Positions 1 to 6,287 of a DNA stretch of 8,553 bases are shown here, piece by piece. Source of the stretch: Candidatus Omnitrophota bacterium (GTDB lineage Bacteria; Omnitrophota; Koll11; Gygaellales; Profunditerraquicolaceae); the NCBI GenBank assembly GCA_028712045.1, contig JAQTRA010000035.1, forward strand, positions 1 through 8,553, read 5' to 3'. The number at the start of each line of letters is the position of its first letter. The stretch's first letter is position 1. The translations under genes were made by a program, and so were the position numbers. The notes under the pieces were generated by a model. It saw only the letters and a list, made by a program, of their open reading frames with translations. It was not told where the DNA came from and searched no databases.

Positions 1-1
1 G

Positions 2-1153
2 GCTGATGATGAAAGCGCAATAGCGGCAAAATTAAACCAGCTGGGGTATACTCCCATATCTATTATTGAAACCAGGCAGGAATCCAAGATTACTAAATTT
101 TTAGGCTCTGCCGTAAGAGTAAAATTCGCGGATTTAAATATGTTTACCCGCCAGCTGGCGACTTTACAGAAGGCCGGCCTGCCGATTTTACTGGCTTTAA
201 GCGCGCTACGCGAACAAACCGAAAATAAAATTTTTAAAGAAGTCATCAGCCAGATTAGCCGGGATATTGAATCCGGCTTAAGCTTATCCGGAGCTTTGGA
301 GAAATACCCGCTTATTTTTGACCCGCTTTATTTAAATATGGTGGCCTCTGGTGAGGCCAGCGGAAAATTAGACCAAGTCCTGGAAAGATTGGCTTCACTG
401 CGGGAGCATGATCAGAGTATTCGCCTGCGGATTAAATCGGCAACGCGCTATCCGCTAATTGTAGTTATCGCTATAATTGTTGGTTTTGTTGTTTTGACCA
501 CTTTAGTTATCCCGCGTTATGCTAAAATTTATGCGCAATATACTACGGCTCTGCCCTTGCCCACACAAATACTTTTAGGGATTAATTACGCGGTAACTAA
601 ACTCTGGTGGCTTTTGATTATTGCCGGTGTAGCGGCTTATTTTCTTTTTAAACAGTATATCAATACTAAGCTGGGGCGTTTTACCTGGGATAGTTTCAAA
701 CTTAAAATCCCGATTTTTGGCCCGCTATTTTTAAAACTTTCGATTTCACGTTTTACGCGCATTACCGGCACACTGATGCGTAGCGGGATCCCCATTTTAA
801 AGATTTTAGATATATCTAGCGGCTCAACCGGCAATGTCGTGGTTTCCAAGGCCATTCAAAATATTAAAAATAATGTTGCCGAAGGCAAAGGTATGGCTGA
901 GCCGATGAAAATCAGCGGGCTTTTTCCGCCGATCGTAACCCAGATGGTGGCAGTAGGAGAGGAAACCGGAAAACTGGATGATTTACTAATTCATGTTGCT
1001 GATTATTATGATGAGCAGGTTGATTACACGGTTAATAATTTGACTTCGTTGATTGAACCGATTTTAATTTTTGTGCTGGGCCTGGCAGTATTATTCATGG
1101 CTTTAGGGATATTCCTGCCGATGTGGAATTTAATGAGCATCTTTAAAAAATAA
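2..1153 (+). CDS. gspF: Type IV filament inner-membrane platform protein GspF/PilC family, 5' end cut by window
   Basis: The polytopic inner-membrane platform protein of type II secretion and type IV pili couples the cytoplasmic assembly ATPase to pilin extrusion. The reading frame is open from base 2, so the Met at 140 (visible residue 47) is internal: it lies just before the conserved TRQLATLQKAGLPIL stretch that opens the first T2SSF domain. 383 residues are visible, and roughly the first 20-30 are probably missing. Two T2SSF repeats are seen, at about residues 47-170 and 246-375. Each carries the family G-E-x-S/T-G-K-L-D motif, at 117-124 and 319-326. Hydrophobic segments lie near residues 150-175, 202-221 and 350-378, ending in LPMWNL. 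The stop overlaps the next start (TAATG), which implies translational coupling. A GspE/PilB ATPase gene would be expected just upstream. GspF, PilC and MshG cannot be told apart here. Confidence 0.95.
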   Translation, partial: ADDESAIAAKLNQLGYTPISIIETRQESKITKFLGSAVRVKFADLNMFTRQLATLQKAGLPILLALSALREQTENKIFKEVISQISRDIESGLSLSGALEKYPLIFDPLYLNMVASGEASGKLDQVLERLASLREHDQSIRLRIKSATRYPLIVVIAIIVGFVVLTTLVIPRYAKIYAQYTTALPLPTQILLGINYAVTKLWWLLIIAGVAAYFLFKQYINTKLGRFTWDSFKLKIPIFGPLFLKLSISRFTRITGTLMRSGIPILKILDISSGSTGNVVVSKAIQNIKNNVAEGKGMAEPMKISGLFPPIVTQMVAVGEETGKLDDLLIHVADYYDEQVDYTVNNLTSLIEPILIFVLGLAVLFMALGIFLPMWNLMSIFKK

Positions 1154-1551
1154 TGCGCCAGCTTAAAAAAAATAAAAGCGGCATGCTTCTTTTAGACTTG
1201 GCTACAACTTTGACAATTATCGGATTCCTGATCTGGGTTTTCGGGGGGATCATCGGCACGCTTACGATTAACGTTAAGGAAACTGCTTTGCGTTATCAGT
1301 TGAATAATTTCCGGATGCTGGTTGGCCTCTATAAACAGCTAAAAGGAAATTACCCGGAAGATTTATTAGTGCTTATTCAGAGCAGCCATAGTTTTTCGCC
1401 GACAGATGAGCTTATTTTTAATGAAAAATTTTTGAATTCACTTGAACAAGATGAACATGGTGCGCCAATGGATGCTTTTGGTAATCGACTTGCGTATGAT
1501 CAGCGGAAGGGGGTGGTCGGTTCCACAACCAAAGGTTACGAAAACTGGTAA
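1153..1551 (+). CDS. GspG-like pseudopilin with atypical leader (Asp at +5)
   Basis: This 132-residue prepilin-like protein has a short basic leader (RQLKKNKSG), then a hydrophobic helix at about residues 11-35. Cleavage after Gly10 would leave Met at +1 and Asp15 at +5, where nearly all pilins have Glu. The rest looks like the GspG/major pseudopilin fold: a tyrosine-rich helix, a YP-x-D-L element at residues 67-71 and a C-terminal D-A-F-G-N-R-L-A-Y-D segment at 107-116, like the D-P-W-G-N-P-Y motif of GspG, followed by G-S-T-x-x-G. It is translationally coupled to the platform gene and has no visible Shine-Dalgarno sequence. In an MSHA-like reading it occupies the place of MshF. The family is reasonably clear; whether it is a functional minor subunit is inference. 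Confidence 0.82.
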   Translation: MRQLKKNKSGMLLLDLATTLTIIGFLIWVFGGIIGTLTINVKETALRYQLNNFRMLVGLYKQLKGNYPEDLLVLIQSSHSFSPTDELIFNEKFLNSLEQDEHGAPMDAFGNRLAYDQRKGVVGSTTKGYENW

Positions 1552-1568
1552 TGAAATTATAGATAATC

Positions 1569-1590
1569 TACTTTGCCATGAGGTAAAGTA
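1569..1590 (+). other. Hairpin just upstream of the first pilin's ribosome binding site
   Basis: TACTTTGCC (1569-1577) pairs with GGTAAAGTA (1582-1590) around an ATGA tetraloop. This gives a 9-bp stem with one G-U pair. It is followed by AAAA and then the ribosome binding site, not by a T-tract, so it is not a standard terminator. It sits between the pseudopilin stop and the pilin start. An mRNA-stabilising or processing element is possible, but that is inference. Confidence 0.5.
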
Positions 1591-1594
1591 AAAA

Positions 1595-1602
1595 TAAGGA
1601 GG
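1595..1602 (+). promoter_or_regulatory. Strong ribosome binding site of the first pilin
   Basis: TAAGGAGG lies 6 nt before the ATG at 1609. It is a near-perfect Shine-Dalgarno match, unlike most genes in this cluster, and fits a highly translated structural subunit. Confidence 0.85.
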
Positions 1603-1608
1603 AACAAA

Positions 1609-1992
1609 ATGAAAAAAGGGTTTACATTAATCGAGTTGATCATGATTATCGTGATCTTAGGTATCCTGGCAGCAGTTGCCGTGCCTAAGTATTTCGATCT
1701 TCAGGCTCAGGCGAAAATATCCGCGGAAAAAGGCGTTGTCGGCGGAGTCCGCGCGGGAATTTATACTATTTATGCTTACAACGTAGCAAACGCAATCACC
1801 CCGAAGTATCCTGCACTTTTAGATGCTGTAGCTGCCAGTGGGGCTTGCGCTGCCGCTACTCCTTGTTTTGCCAATGTTCTAGACCAGGGAGCAATTACCG
1901 GTGACTGGTCAAAAGGAGCGACAACTACAACTTATGTCGGCCCGGCAGGAAATACTTATACTTACACTCCGGCAACCGGAGAGTTTAAATAA
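1609..1992 (+). CDS. Type IV pilin, MSHA-like, probable major subunit
   Basis: This 127-residue prepilin has the canonical leader MKKG, cleaved before FTLIE, with Glu9 as the +5 glutamate. The hydrophobic N-helix reaches about residue 28 and runs into VPKYFDLQAQA and a long amphipathic helix, a pattern that resembles MSHA pilins (A-P-K-F-x-D-L-x-x-D-A). Cys80 and Cys86 could form a small disulfide loop. The C-terminal third is rich in Thr, Gly and Tyr. The mature protein would be 123 residues, shorter than most MSHA pilins. The strong ribosome binding site, the hairpin before it and the palindrome after it suggest this subunit is made in excess over its neighbours. It could instead be a GspG-type major pseudopilin of a secretion system; the fit to pilin is good, but the exact subclass is uncertain. 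Confidence 0.9.
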   Translation: MKKGFTLIELIMIIVILGILAAVAVPKYFDLQAQAKISAEKGVVGGVRAGIYTIYAYNVANAITPKYPALLDAVAASGACAAATPCFANVLDQGAITGDWSKGATTTTYVGPAGNTYTYTPATGEFK

Positions 1993-2003
1993 ACTGTTTT
2001 TTC

Positions 2004-2035
2004 AATGTAGGGCAGGTTTAAGCCTGCCCTACATT
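2004..2035 (+). repeat. 32-nt palindrome, copy 1 (variant arm), also a possible attenuator
   Basis: The left arm AATGTAGGGCAGGTTT (2004-2019) pairs with AAGCCTGCCCTACATT (2020-2035) at every position, with one T-G wobble. It begins 11 nt after the pilin stop and is followed by ATTTTATT, so as RNA it could act as a partial terminator between the pilin and the minor pilins. It is the same size as the palindromes at 6747-6778 and 7471-7502 and shares their GTAGGG-x-AGGTTT arm. G to C in the left arm is matched by C to G in the right arm relative to those copies. Confidence 0.85.
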
Positions 2036-2052
2036 ATTTTATTAAACCTCAA

Positions 2053-2859
2053 ATGATTAAAAAAAATAAAGGCATAGCTTTAATCGCCGCAATCATGCTG
2101 ATTATTTTTGTTTCAATTGCCGTGTTAGGGCTGTCGGTTTTTATTGTGCAGTGGTATAAACAGATTGATGTCAGGGTAAGAGAGTCGCGCTGCATTTATA
2201 ACGCTTATGCAGGAGTAAATTATGCAATTTGGAATTATCGATCAAATCCCTCGGTGCTTACCAATGGCACAACTTCTATTGATGCAAATAATAATTTTAC
2301 TCTTTCCACAGTTTCAGGAGGAACAGAGGCAAGCAGCCTGGTTATTGATGCTACTAATTCCTCCCGCGGAGGATCTGGTAATAAAGATATCCTAGGAATA
2401 ACTTTAACCAATACTTCTCCGACATCTTCAATTACTTTGGATAGAATAGTGCTTTATGTGAATAACGGTAATGAAAGTTTAGATCGGGTAAGAATTAGTG
2501 GCGTGTTGGTTAGAAATAGTACGGATACGATAAATACAACGCCAAACAACTTAGATCTAACCACTAATGCTATTATCCCGGCTAACACTACAAGAACTAT
2601 TGAATATATTCGTTTTACCAATAGTTTTAACCCAGCAAATCTTTATATGGGCTTTATTATGATTGATGGTAGTCCTACTTCTATATGCACTGTTTATCCT
2701 AAGCAAGGATCAACCTGCCCTACCTTAGACGGTAATTTAACTATTAAGAGCATGGGTAAAACTGCCGGTTCAAATCAATACCGCAGTGTTGAGGCGACCT
2801 ATAATACTACAACCGGAAATGTTTCTCCTTATAATGAAATTTCTCAAACTGTTCCGTAA
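2053..2859 (+). CDS. Minor prepilin, GspK/PilX/MshP-like
   Basis: This 268-residue protein has a basic leader (MIKKNKG) and a hydrophobic helix at about residues 8-33 of the A-L-I-x-A-I-M-L-x-x-x-x-S type, typical of PilX and GspK. Cleavage after Gly7 would put Ala12 at +5. Loss of Glu5 is known and expected in GspK, where the subunit caps the filament tip. An Ala-rich helix with Y-A-G-V-N-Y-A follows, then a long Ser/Thr/Asn-rich beta domain with Cys212 and Cys222 as a possible disulfide pair. At 268 residues it is longer than typical PilX or MshP. No Shine-Dalgarno sequence precedes the ATG, so initiation probably depends on readthrough from the pilin or is weak. The C-terminal domain was not recognised. 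Confidence 0.82.
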   Translation: MIKKNKGIALIAAIMLIIFVSIAVLGLSVFIVQWYKQIDVRVRESRCIYNAYAGVNYAIWNYRSNPSVLTNGTTSIDANNNFTLSTVSGGTEASSLVIDATNSSRGGSGNKDILGITLTNTSPTSSITLDRIVLYVNNGNESLDRVRISGVLVRNSTDTINTTPNNLDLTTNAIIPANTTRTIEYIRFTNSFNPANLYMGFIMIDGSPTSICTVYPKQGSTCPTLDGNLTIKSMGKTAGSNQYRSVEATYNTTTGNVSPYNEISQTVP

Positions 2860-3241
2860 AAATAAGTCTTTTACTTTGATCGAGCTGATTATGACGATCG
2901 TTGTAGTCGGTGTTGTGGCTTTGCCTATTTCAATTACTTTAAGTAAACATGTGCAAAGCGTGTTTGACTCACAAAATTACACTATGGCGCTAGATTTAGC
3001 GCGCTTTAAGATGGAAGAGCTGATTAATACTGCTTATGCCAACCTCACTGTAGGCACTACTGTTACTAATTATCCGGGTTATGTTTCTTATGATGTGACT
3101 TCTGTTGTAACTTTGGTAACCGAGGCATTACCCGGTACAGAAACTTATAAAACTATTAGTATTAGCGTGGCTAAAACAGGCAGTGGGAGCGCGTTAGTCA
3201 CCTTAAAAACTTATGTTGCAAATGCAACCTGGGGGCTATGA
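2834..3241 (+). CDS. Minor prepilin, GspI/PilV/MshD-like, Ser at -1
   Basis: The preferred start is the ATG at 2834, giving 135 residues and a 12-residue leader (MKFLKLFRKNKS); in-frame ATGs at 2819 and 2786 would give longer, less pilin-like leaders. The helix begins FTLIE, with Glu17 at +5. The residue before the cleavage site is Ser12 (TCT), not the almost invariant Gly. The segment A-L-D-L-A-R-F-K-M-E-E-L after the helix is the hallmark of GspI/PilV/MshD proteins. A beta domain with an L-V-T-L-K-T-Y-V-A strand closes the protein. The start lies 26 nt inside the previous gene and the stop overlaps the next start (ATGA), so translation is probably coupled on both sides. With the flanking genes it forms a K-I-J-like tip set. 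Confidence 0.82.
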   Translation: MKFLKLFRKNKSFTLIELIMTIVVVGVVALPISITLSKHVQSVFDSQNYTMALDLARFKMEELINTAYANLTVGTTVTNYPGYVSYDVTSVVTLVTEALPGTETYKTISISVAKTGSGSALVTLKTYVANATWGL

Positions 3242-3822
3242 GAGCAGTAGGGGAGGTAAAAAAAGGTTTTACTCTTGTTGAATTAATTATGGTGATCGCC
3301 ATAATTGGTATTTTATCCGGCTCAGGTGCCTGGTTGATGTTTCACACGGTAAAAAATTCGGTATTTATCCCCAATCAGTTAAATATGGATAAGCTGGCCA
3401 GTGATGCTTTGAGTATCATGATTGACGGCGACAGCCAGGCAAGAGGCTTGCGATTTAGTAAAGCTATCAGCATCGCTACAGCGACGGATTTAACGTTTGT
3501 TAACCAGGATTCCGTAACCATTAGATATCGCATTGTGTCGAATAAACTTTACCGGACAGTAGGCGCGGAAGCGGTTATTCCGGGTTATGCTTCTAATTTT
3601 CCAGCCGATATAACTTTAAATGGCAATGGCACCGCCTATGGCGCCGGCACGCTTTTTACTTATTATGATGCAGCTAATACATTAATGACTCTGCCGGTAA
3701 CCGTAACCAATGTGCGGCGTATCCAAATAAATTTAATTGCTAAAACCGGTACCGGACTATATAATGATTGGCAAGGCAGCTCAGCTCAGGCGACATCAGT
3801 TGCGGTGAATAGGTTCCAATAA
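3238..3822 (+). CDS. Minor prepilin, GspJ/PilW/MshO-like
   Basis: This 194-residue prepilin has the leader MRAVGEVKKG, cleaved before FTLVE, with Glu15 at +5. The N-helix (about 11-34) is followed by a globular domain with GspJ/PilW-style elements: L-T-F-V-N-Q-D-S-V-T-I-R-Y-R followed by L-Y-R, then L-F-T-Y-Y-D-A-A-N and V-R-R-I-Q-I-N-L-I-A. These repeated strand motifs are typical of the J-type minor pilin, which with the I- and K-types primes filament assembly. The ATG overlaps the previous stop. A purine-rich GGGGAGGT (3250-3257) lies inside the leader codons, as if a former ribosome binding site had been absorbed by use of an upstream start; no suitable start follows it before the cleavage motif. 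Confidence 0.85.
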   Translation: MRAVGEVKKGFTLVELIMVIAIIGILSGSGAWLMFHTVKNSVFIPNQLNMDKLASDALSIMIDGDSQARGLRFSKAISIATATDLTFVNQDSVTIRYRIVSNKLYRTVGAEAVIPGYASNFPADITLNGNGTAYGAGTLFTYYDAANTLMTLPVTVTNVRRIQINLIAKTGTGLYNDWQGSSAQATSVAVNRFQ

Positions 3823-3825
3823 AAC

Positions 3826-3832
3826 AAGGAGG
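3826..3832 (+). promoter_or_regulatory. Strong ribosome binding site of the small membrane protein
   Basis: AAGGAGG lies 5 nt before the ATG at 3838. It fixes the start of the 78-residue gene and supports the view that the gene is really translated. Confidence 0.85.
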
Positions 3833-3837
3833 AGAGT

Positions 3838-4074
3838 ATGTGGTTTTTAATTTTAGCAGGAATAATCGCGCTTTTAGGCGGGATGTTATTTTTGTTTTCA
3901 CCTAAAACTTTACAACAACTAAGCAGTAAAATAAATTCAACGATAAATAAAATGAGTATCCCGATTGATGAAAAAGTTTATAAAATGCGTTTAGGGATAG
4001 GTGTATCTCTGATATTAATTGCCGGAATGCTTTTCTTTGTGGTTTACTATTTAACTAAGAAATACGGCCTATAA
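3838..4074 (+). CDS. Small two-helix membrane protein, unrecognised
   Basis: This 78-residue protein consists of two hydrophobic segments (about residues 2-20 and 52-71) joined by a basic loop with six Lys/Arg. By the positive-inside rule the loop would be cytoplasmic and both ends periplasmic. There is no signal peptide, lipobox or prepilin leader. I do not recognise the family. The strong ribosome binding site, the length, and the 3-nt gap to the PilM-PilN gene argue for a real gene expressed with the alignment complex. A structural or regulatory partner of the inner-membrane platform is a guess from position only. Confidence 0.75.
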   Translation: MWFLILAGIIALLGGMLFLFSPKTLQQLSSKINSTINKMSIPIDEKVYKMRLGIGVSLILIAGMLFFVVYYLTKKYGL

Positions 4075-4077
4075 TCT

Positions 4078-5691
4078 ATGCAGTTGTTTAAGCTTCTAAA
4101 ATTAAAAGAAAGCAGCCAGCGCGCGGTAAGTATTGATTTTGGCGCTTCTTTTATCAAGGTTGCTTGCGTGGAAACCAGCGGGGCTGCTTACCGGCTGGTG
4201 GCTTATGCTTTAAGTGAACTTGATGCCAGTCAGAAAACATCCGAAGACATCAGCGAATTTCTCAAAAAACTTTTAGCAGAAAATTTAATTACGGCCAAAG
4301 AGGTCTCTTTAAGTATTTCAGACCCGGATTGGATTTTTATCAAGAAGCTCACCCTTCCGGTGATGCCCAAAGAAGAATTACTTAATGCCGTGAAATGGCA
4401 GCTTAAAGGGCAGCTTCCTTTTAGCGCCGATGACAGCGTATCTGACCTGCAGGTTATCCGTGAGTATGCGGACAGCGAAGCCGCTAAAAAAGTCGAACTT
4501 TTCTGCGTTTTTGCTAAAAAAGATATAATCAATAAATATATTTCGGTGGTTAATGCCTGCGGTTTAACACCGATAAAAATATCCAGCAGCGTATTTAATT
4601 ATTGCGGCATTTTAAATTTATTACCTACTAACCCTGAAATTAGCGCAATCTTGGATATTGGCCACACACATTCGCAGGTTTCTATTTATCAAAAAAATAA
4701 ATTAACTTTTGTCCGGGACCTTAATTTTTCTACTTCGAAATTGACCGCCTCACTTGTCGGTGCCTTATTAACCGATAACGGAATACTGGAAATAAATACG
4801 CTCAAGGCTGATGCGCTTTTACAGAAATTTGGGATCCCGCTTGATGAGAGCCAAATTTTAGAAGGCGGGATTAAAGCCAGTCAAGTTATTTCGTTAATTC
4901 GCCCGCTGCTGGAAACAGTGGCTAAAGAATTAAGCCGTTCATTTGATTATTTTAAATCTGAATCCGGGCTGGATATCCCGCAGGTTTTGTATCTTACCGG
5001 TGGCGGAGCAAATTTAAAAAATTTTGACAGTTATTTAGCGAGTGCGCTAAAGATGAAAGTGCAAGAATTGCTTTTGCCGGAGCTGCTGGATATCGGAAAC
5101 TTAGATAAAGATAAACTTTCGAGCGGCCTAAATCAGCTTTCCAGCGCCATCGGATTAAGTTTATCTGAATCCAATATAAATTTATTACCGCGGGAAATAA
5201 AGAACCGCAAGATGGAGTCAATCCAAAAAACTTCTCTGCGGATTACGGCAATTGTAATTGGTGCTGTATTTGCTTTTTCCTGGTTTGTGGTTAATTTTCA
5301 GATTAATGATTATAAAAAGCGGTTAAAAATAGCTAAATCACACTTGCAAAGCGTGGAAGAGATTAAAAATTTAAAACAACTAGTAGATTCCCGGGAAGAG
5401 ATGATTAATACGATCCACACCGGGAAGGTCCCTTCCGGCGGCCTGTTGAAATTGGTCAGTTCACTTATCCCTCCGGGTATCATCCTGGATGAGTTTAGTT
5501 TTAATCAAGCCAGCCACTCGATGTTATTAAAAGGCATAGTAATTTTAGGTAATGATTCAGTGGAGAAAGTGCTTACGGATTTCATGAAAGATATGGAAGA
5601 TTCTAAATTTATCAATGAGGCCAATTTAATCAGTTCCAAGGAAGATGCAGGCGTAAATAATTTTGAGATAGAATGCGACTTAGCCAGATAA
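4078..5691 (+). CDS. pilM: PilM-PilN fusion: actin-like ATPase domain joined to membrane-anchored PilN domain
   Basis: This 537-residue protein joins two alignment-complex subunits that are usually encoded separately. Residues 1-362 are PilM: the first phosphate loop is S-I-D-F-G-A-S-F-I-K-V at 18-28, the second is I-L-D-I-G-H-T at 191-197, and the adenosine-site T-G-G-G-A-N lies at 307-312. The domain ends in A-I-G-L-S-L. Residues 366-537 are PilN: they open with N-I-N-L-L-P-R-E (366-373), the conserved PilN tail that docks into PilM. A transmembrane helix at about 389-407, a short coiled coil and a periplasmic ferredoxin-like domain follow. The architecture is that of GspL in type II secretion, but the sequence features are those of PilM and PilN. 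The frame is continuous, so an assembly frameshift is not needed to explain it. It is followed closely by PilO. Confidence 0.92.
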   Translation: MQLFKLLKLKESSQRAVSIDFGASFIKVACVETSGAAYRLVAYALSELDASQKTSEDISEFLKKLLAENLITAKEVSLSISDPDWIFIKKLTLPVMPKEELLNAVKWQLKGQLPFSADDSVSDLQVIREYADSEAAKKVELFCVFAKKDIINKYISVVNACGLTPIKISSSVFNYCGILNLLPTNPEISAILDIGHTHSQVSIYQKNKLTFVRDLNFSTSKLTASLVGALLTDNGILEINTLKADALLQKFGIPLDESQILEGGIKASQVISLIRPLLETVAKELSRSFDYFKSESGLDIPQVLYLTGGGANLKNFDSYLASALKMKVQELLLPELLDIGNLDKDKLSSGLNQLSSAIGLSLSESNINLLPREIKNRKMESIQKTSLRITAIVIGAVFAFSWFVVNFQINDYKKRLKIAKSHLQSVEEIKNLKQLVDSREEMINTIHTGKVPSGGLLKLVSSLIPPGIILDEFSFNQASHSMLLKGIVILGNDSVEKVLTDFMKDMEDSKFINEANLISSKEDAGVNNFEIECDLAR

Positions 5692-5699
5692 CTAATAAA

Positions 5700-6284
5700 A
5701 TGAACCTGCTTAAAATTGATTTAACGGATAATCAGAAAAAAATTATCCTGGTTAGCCTGTGTGTTTTGTTTGTTTTTCTGCTTTTTCTGGTATTTTTATA
5801 TATACCGGCGAATAAGGAGATTGCCACCCTTAAAAATGAATTAATCTCGACGGAGAAACAGATCCAGGGGATTGAATTGCTTTTAGCCGGTTCACAAAGC
5901 CGGGATGAAGCCATCCGGCTGCTGGAGCAAAGAAAGCAGTATTTAAATAATAAATTTCCCCAGAAAGAAGAAGAGAGCTTAAGGCTTATCCCCGAGATCG
6001 CGCGCAAAATGAATATTACTGTCGTATCTTTACAGCCCGGATCAAGGACAGAGTTATTAGATGCTACGGATAAAGCAGTTATTATTGAAAATAAAGTGGC
6101 CAGTTATTTGCCGATATCCTTAGAGATAGTTTGTTATTTTAAGGATTTAGTAAAGTACGCCCTTGAGCTTAAAACAATTTTACCGGCATTTGTTAGTATC
6201 ACCAGTTTAGATATAAGCAAAGAGGGCCAGTCAAACGGAAAAATTCGAGCCAGTATTGAGTTTAATTTGTATCTTTTAGAATAA
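5700..6284 (+). CDS. pilO: PilO/GspM-like alignment protein
   Basis: From the ATG at 5700 this is 194 residues. An in-frame ATG at 5673, inside the previous gene, would add nine residues; 5700 is preferred because it follows the previous stop and gives a typical PilO tail (I-D-L-T-D-N-Q-K-K), but neither start has a good ribosome binding site. One transmembrane helix (about 15-35) is followed by a charged coiled coil (about 38-85) and a periplasmic domain with the PilO-like I-P-E-I-A-R-K-M-N-I-T-V-V-S-L-Q-P segment. PilO pairs with PilN in the periplasm to link the cytoplasmic motor side to the secretin side. Its position between PilM-PilN and a PilP-like gene matches the conserved pilMNOP order. 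Confidence 0.88.
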   Translation: MNLLKIDLTDNQKKIILVSLCVLFVFLLFLVFLYIPANKEIATLKNELISTEKQIQGIELLLAGSQSRDEAIRLLEQRKQYLNNKFPQKEEESLRLIPEIARKMNITVVSLQPGSRTELLDATDKAVIIENKVASYLPISLEIVCYFKDLVKYALELKTILPAFVSITSLDISKEGQSNGKIRASIEFNLYLLE

Positions 6285-6287
6285 AAA

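Noticed and set aside
637..855. Minus-strand open frame of 72 codons
   Set aside because: It lies entirely within the GspF coding region, shows no family features and has no context; it is an antisense shadow. The same holds for the minus-strand frames at 4230-4532, 4994-5221, 5732-6007, 6473-6709 and 6913-7122.
1535..1567. Independent sigma70 promoter before the first pilin
   Set aside because: GATAAT at 1562-1567 is a fair -10 box, but no -35 element exists at 16-18 nt; the best alternative pair matches only three of six bases.
1982..1995. Inverted repeat AGTTTA-AA-TAAACT across the first pilin's stop
   Set aside because: It is AT-only apart from two pairs, with a 2-nt centre too small for a hairpin loop; it is likely a chance product of the final codons.
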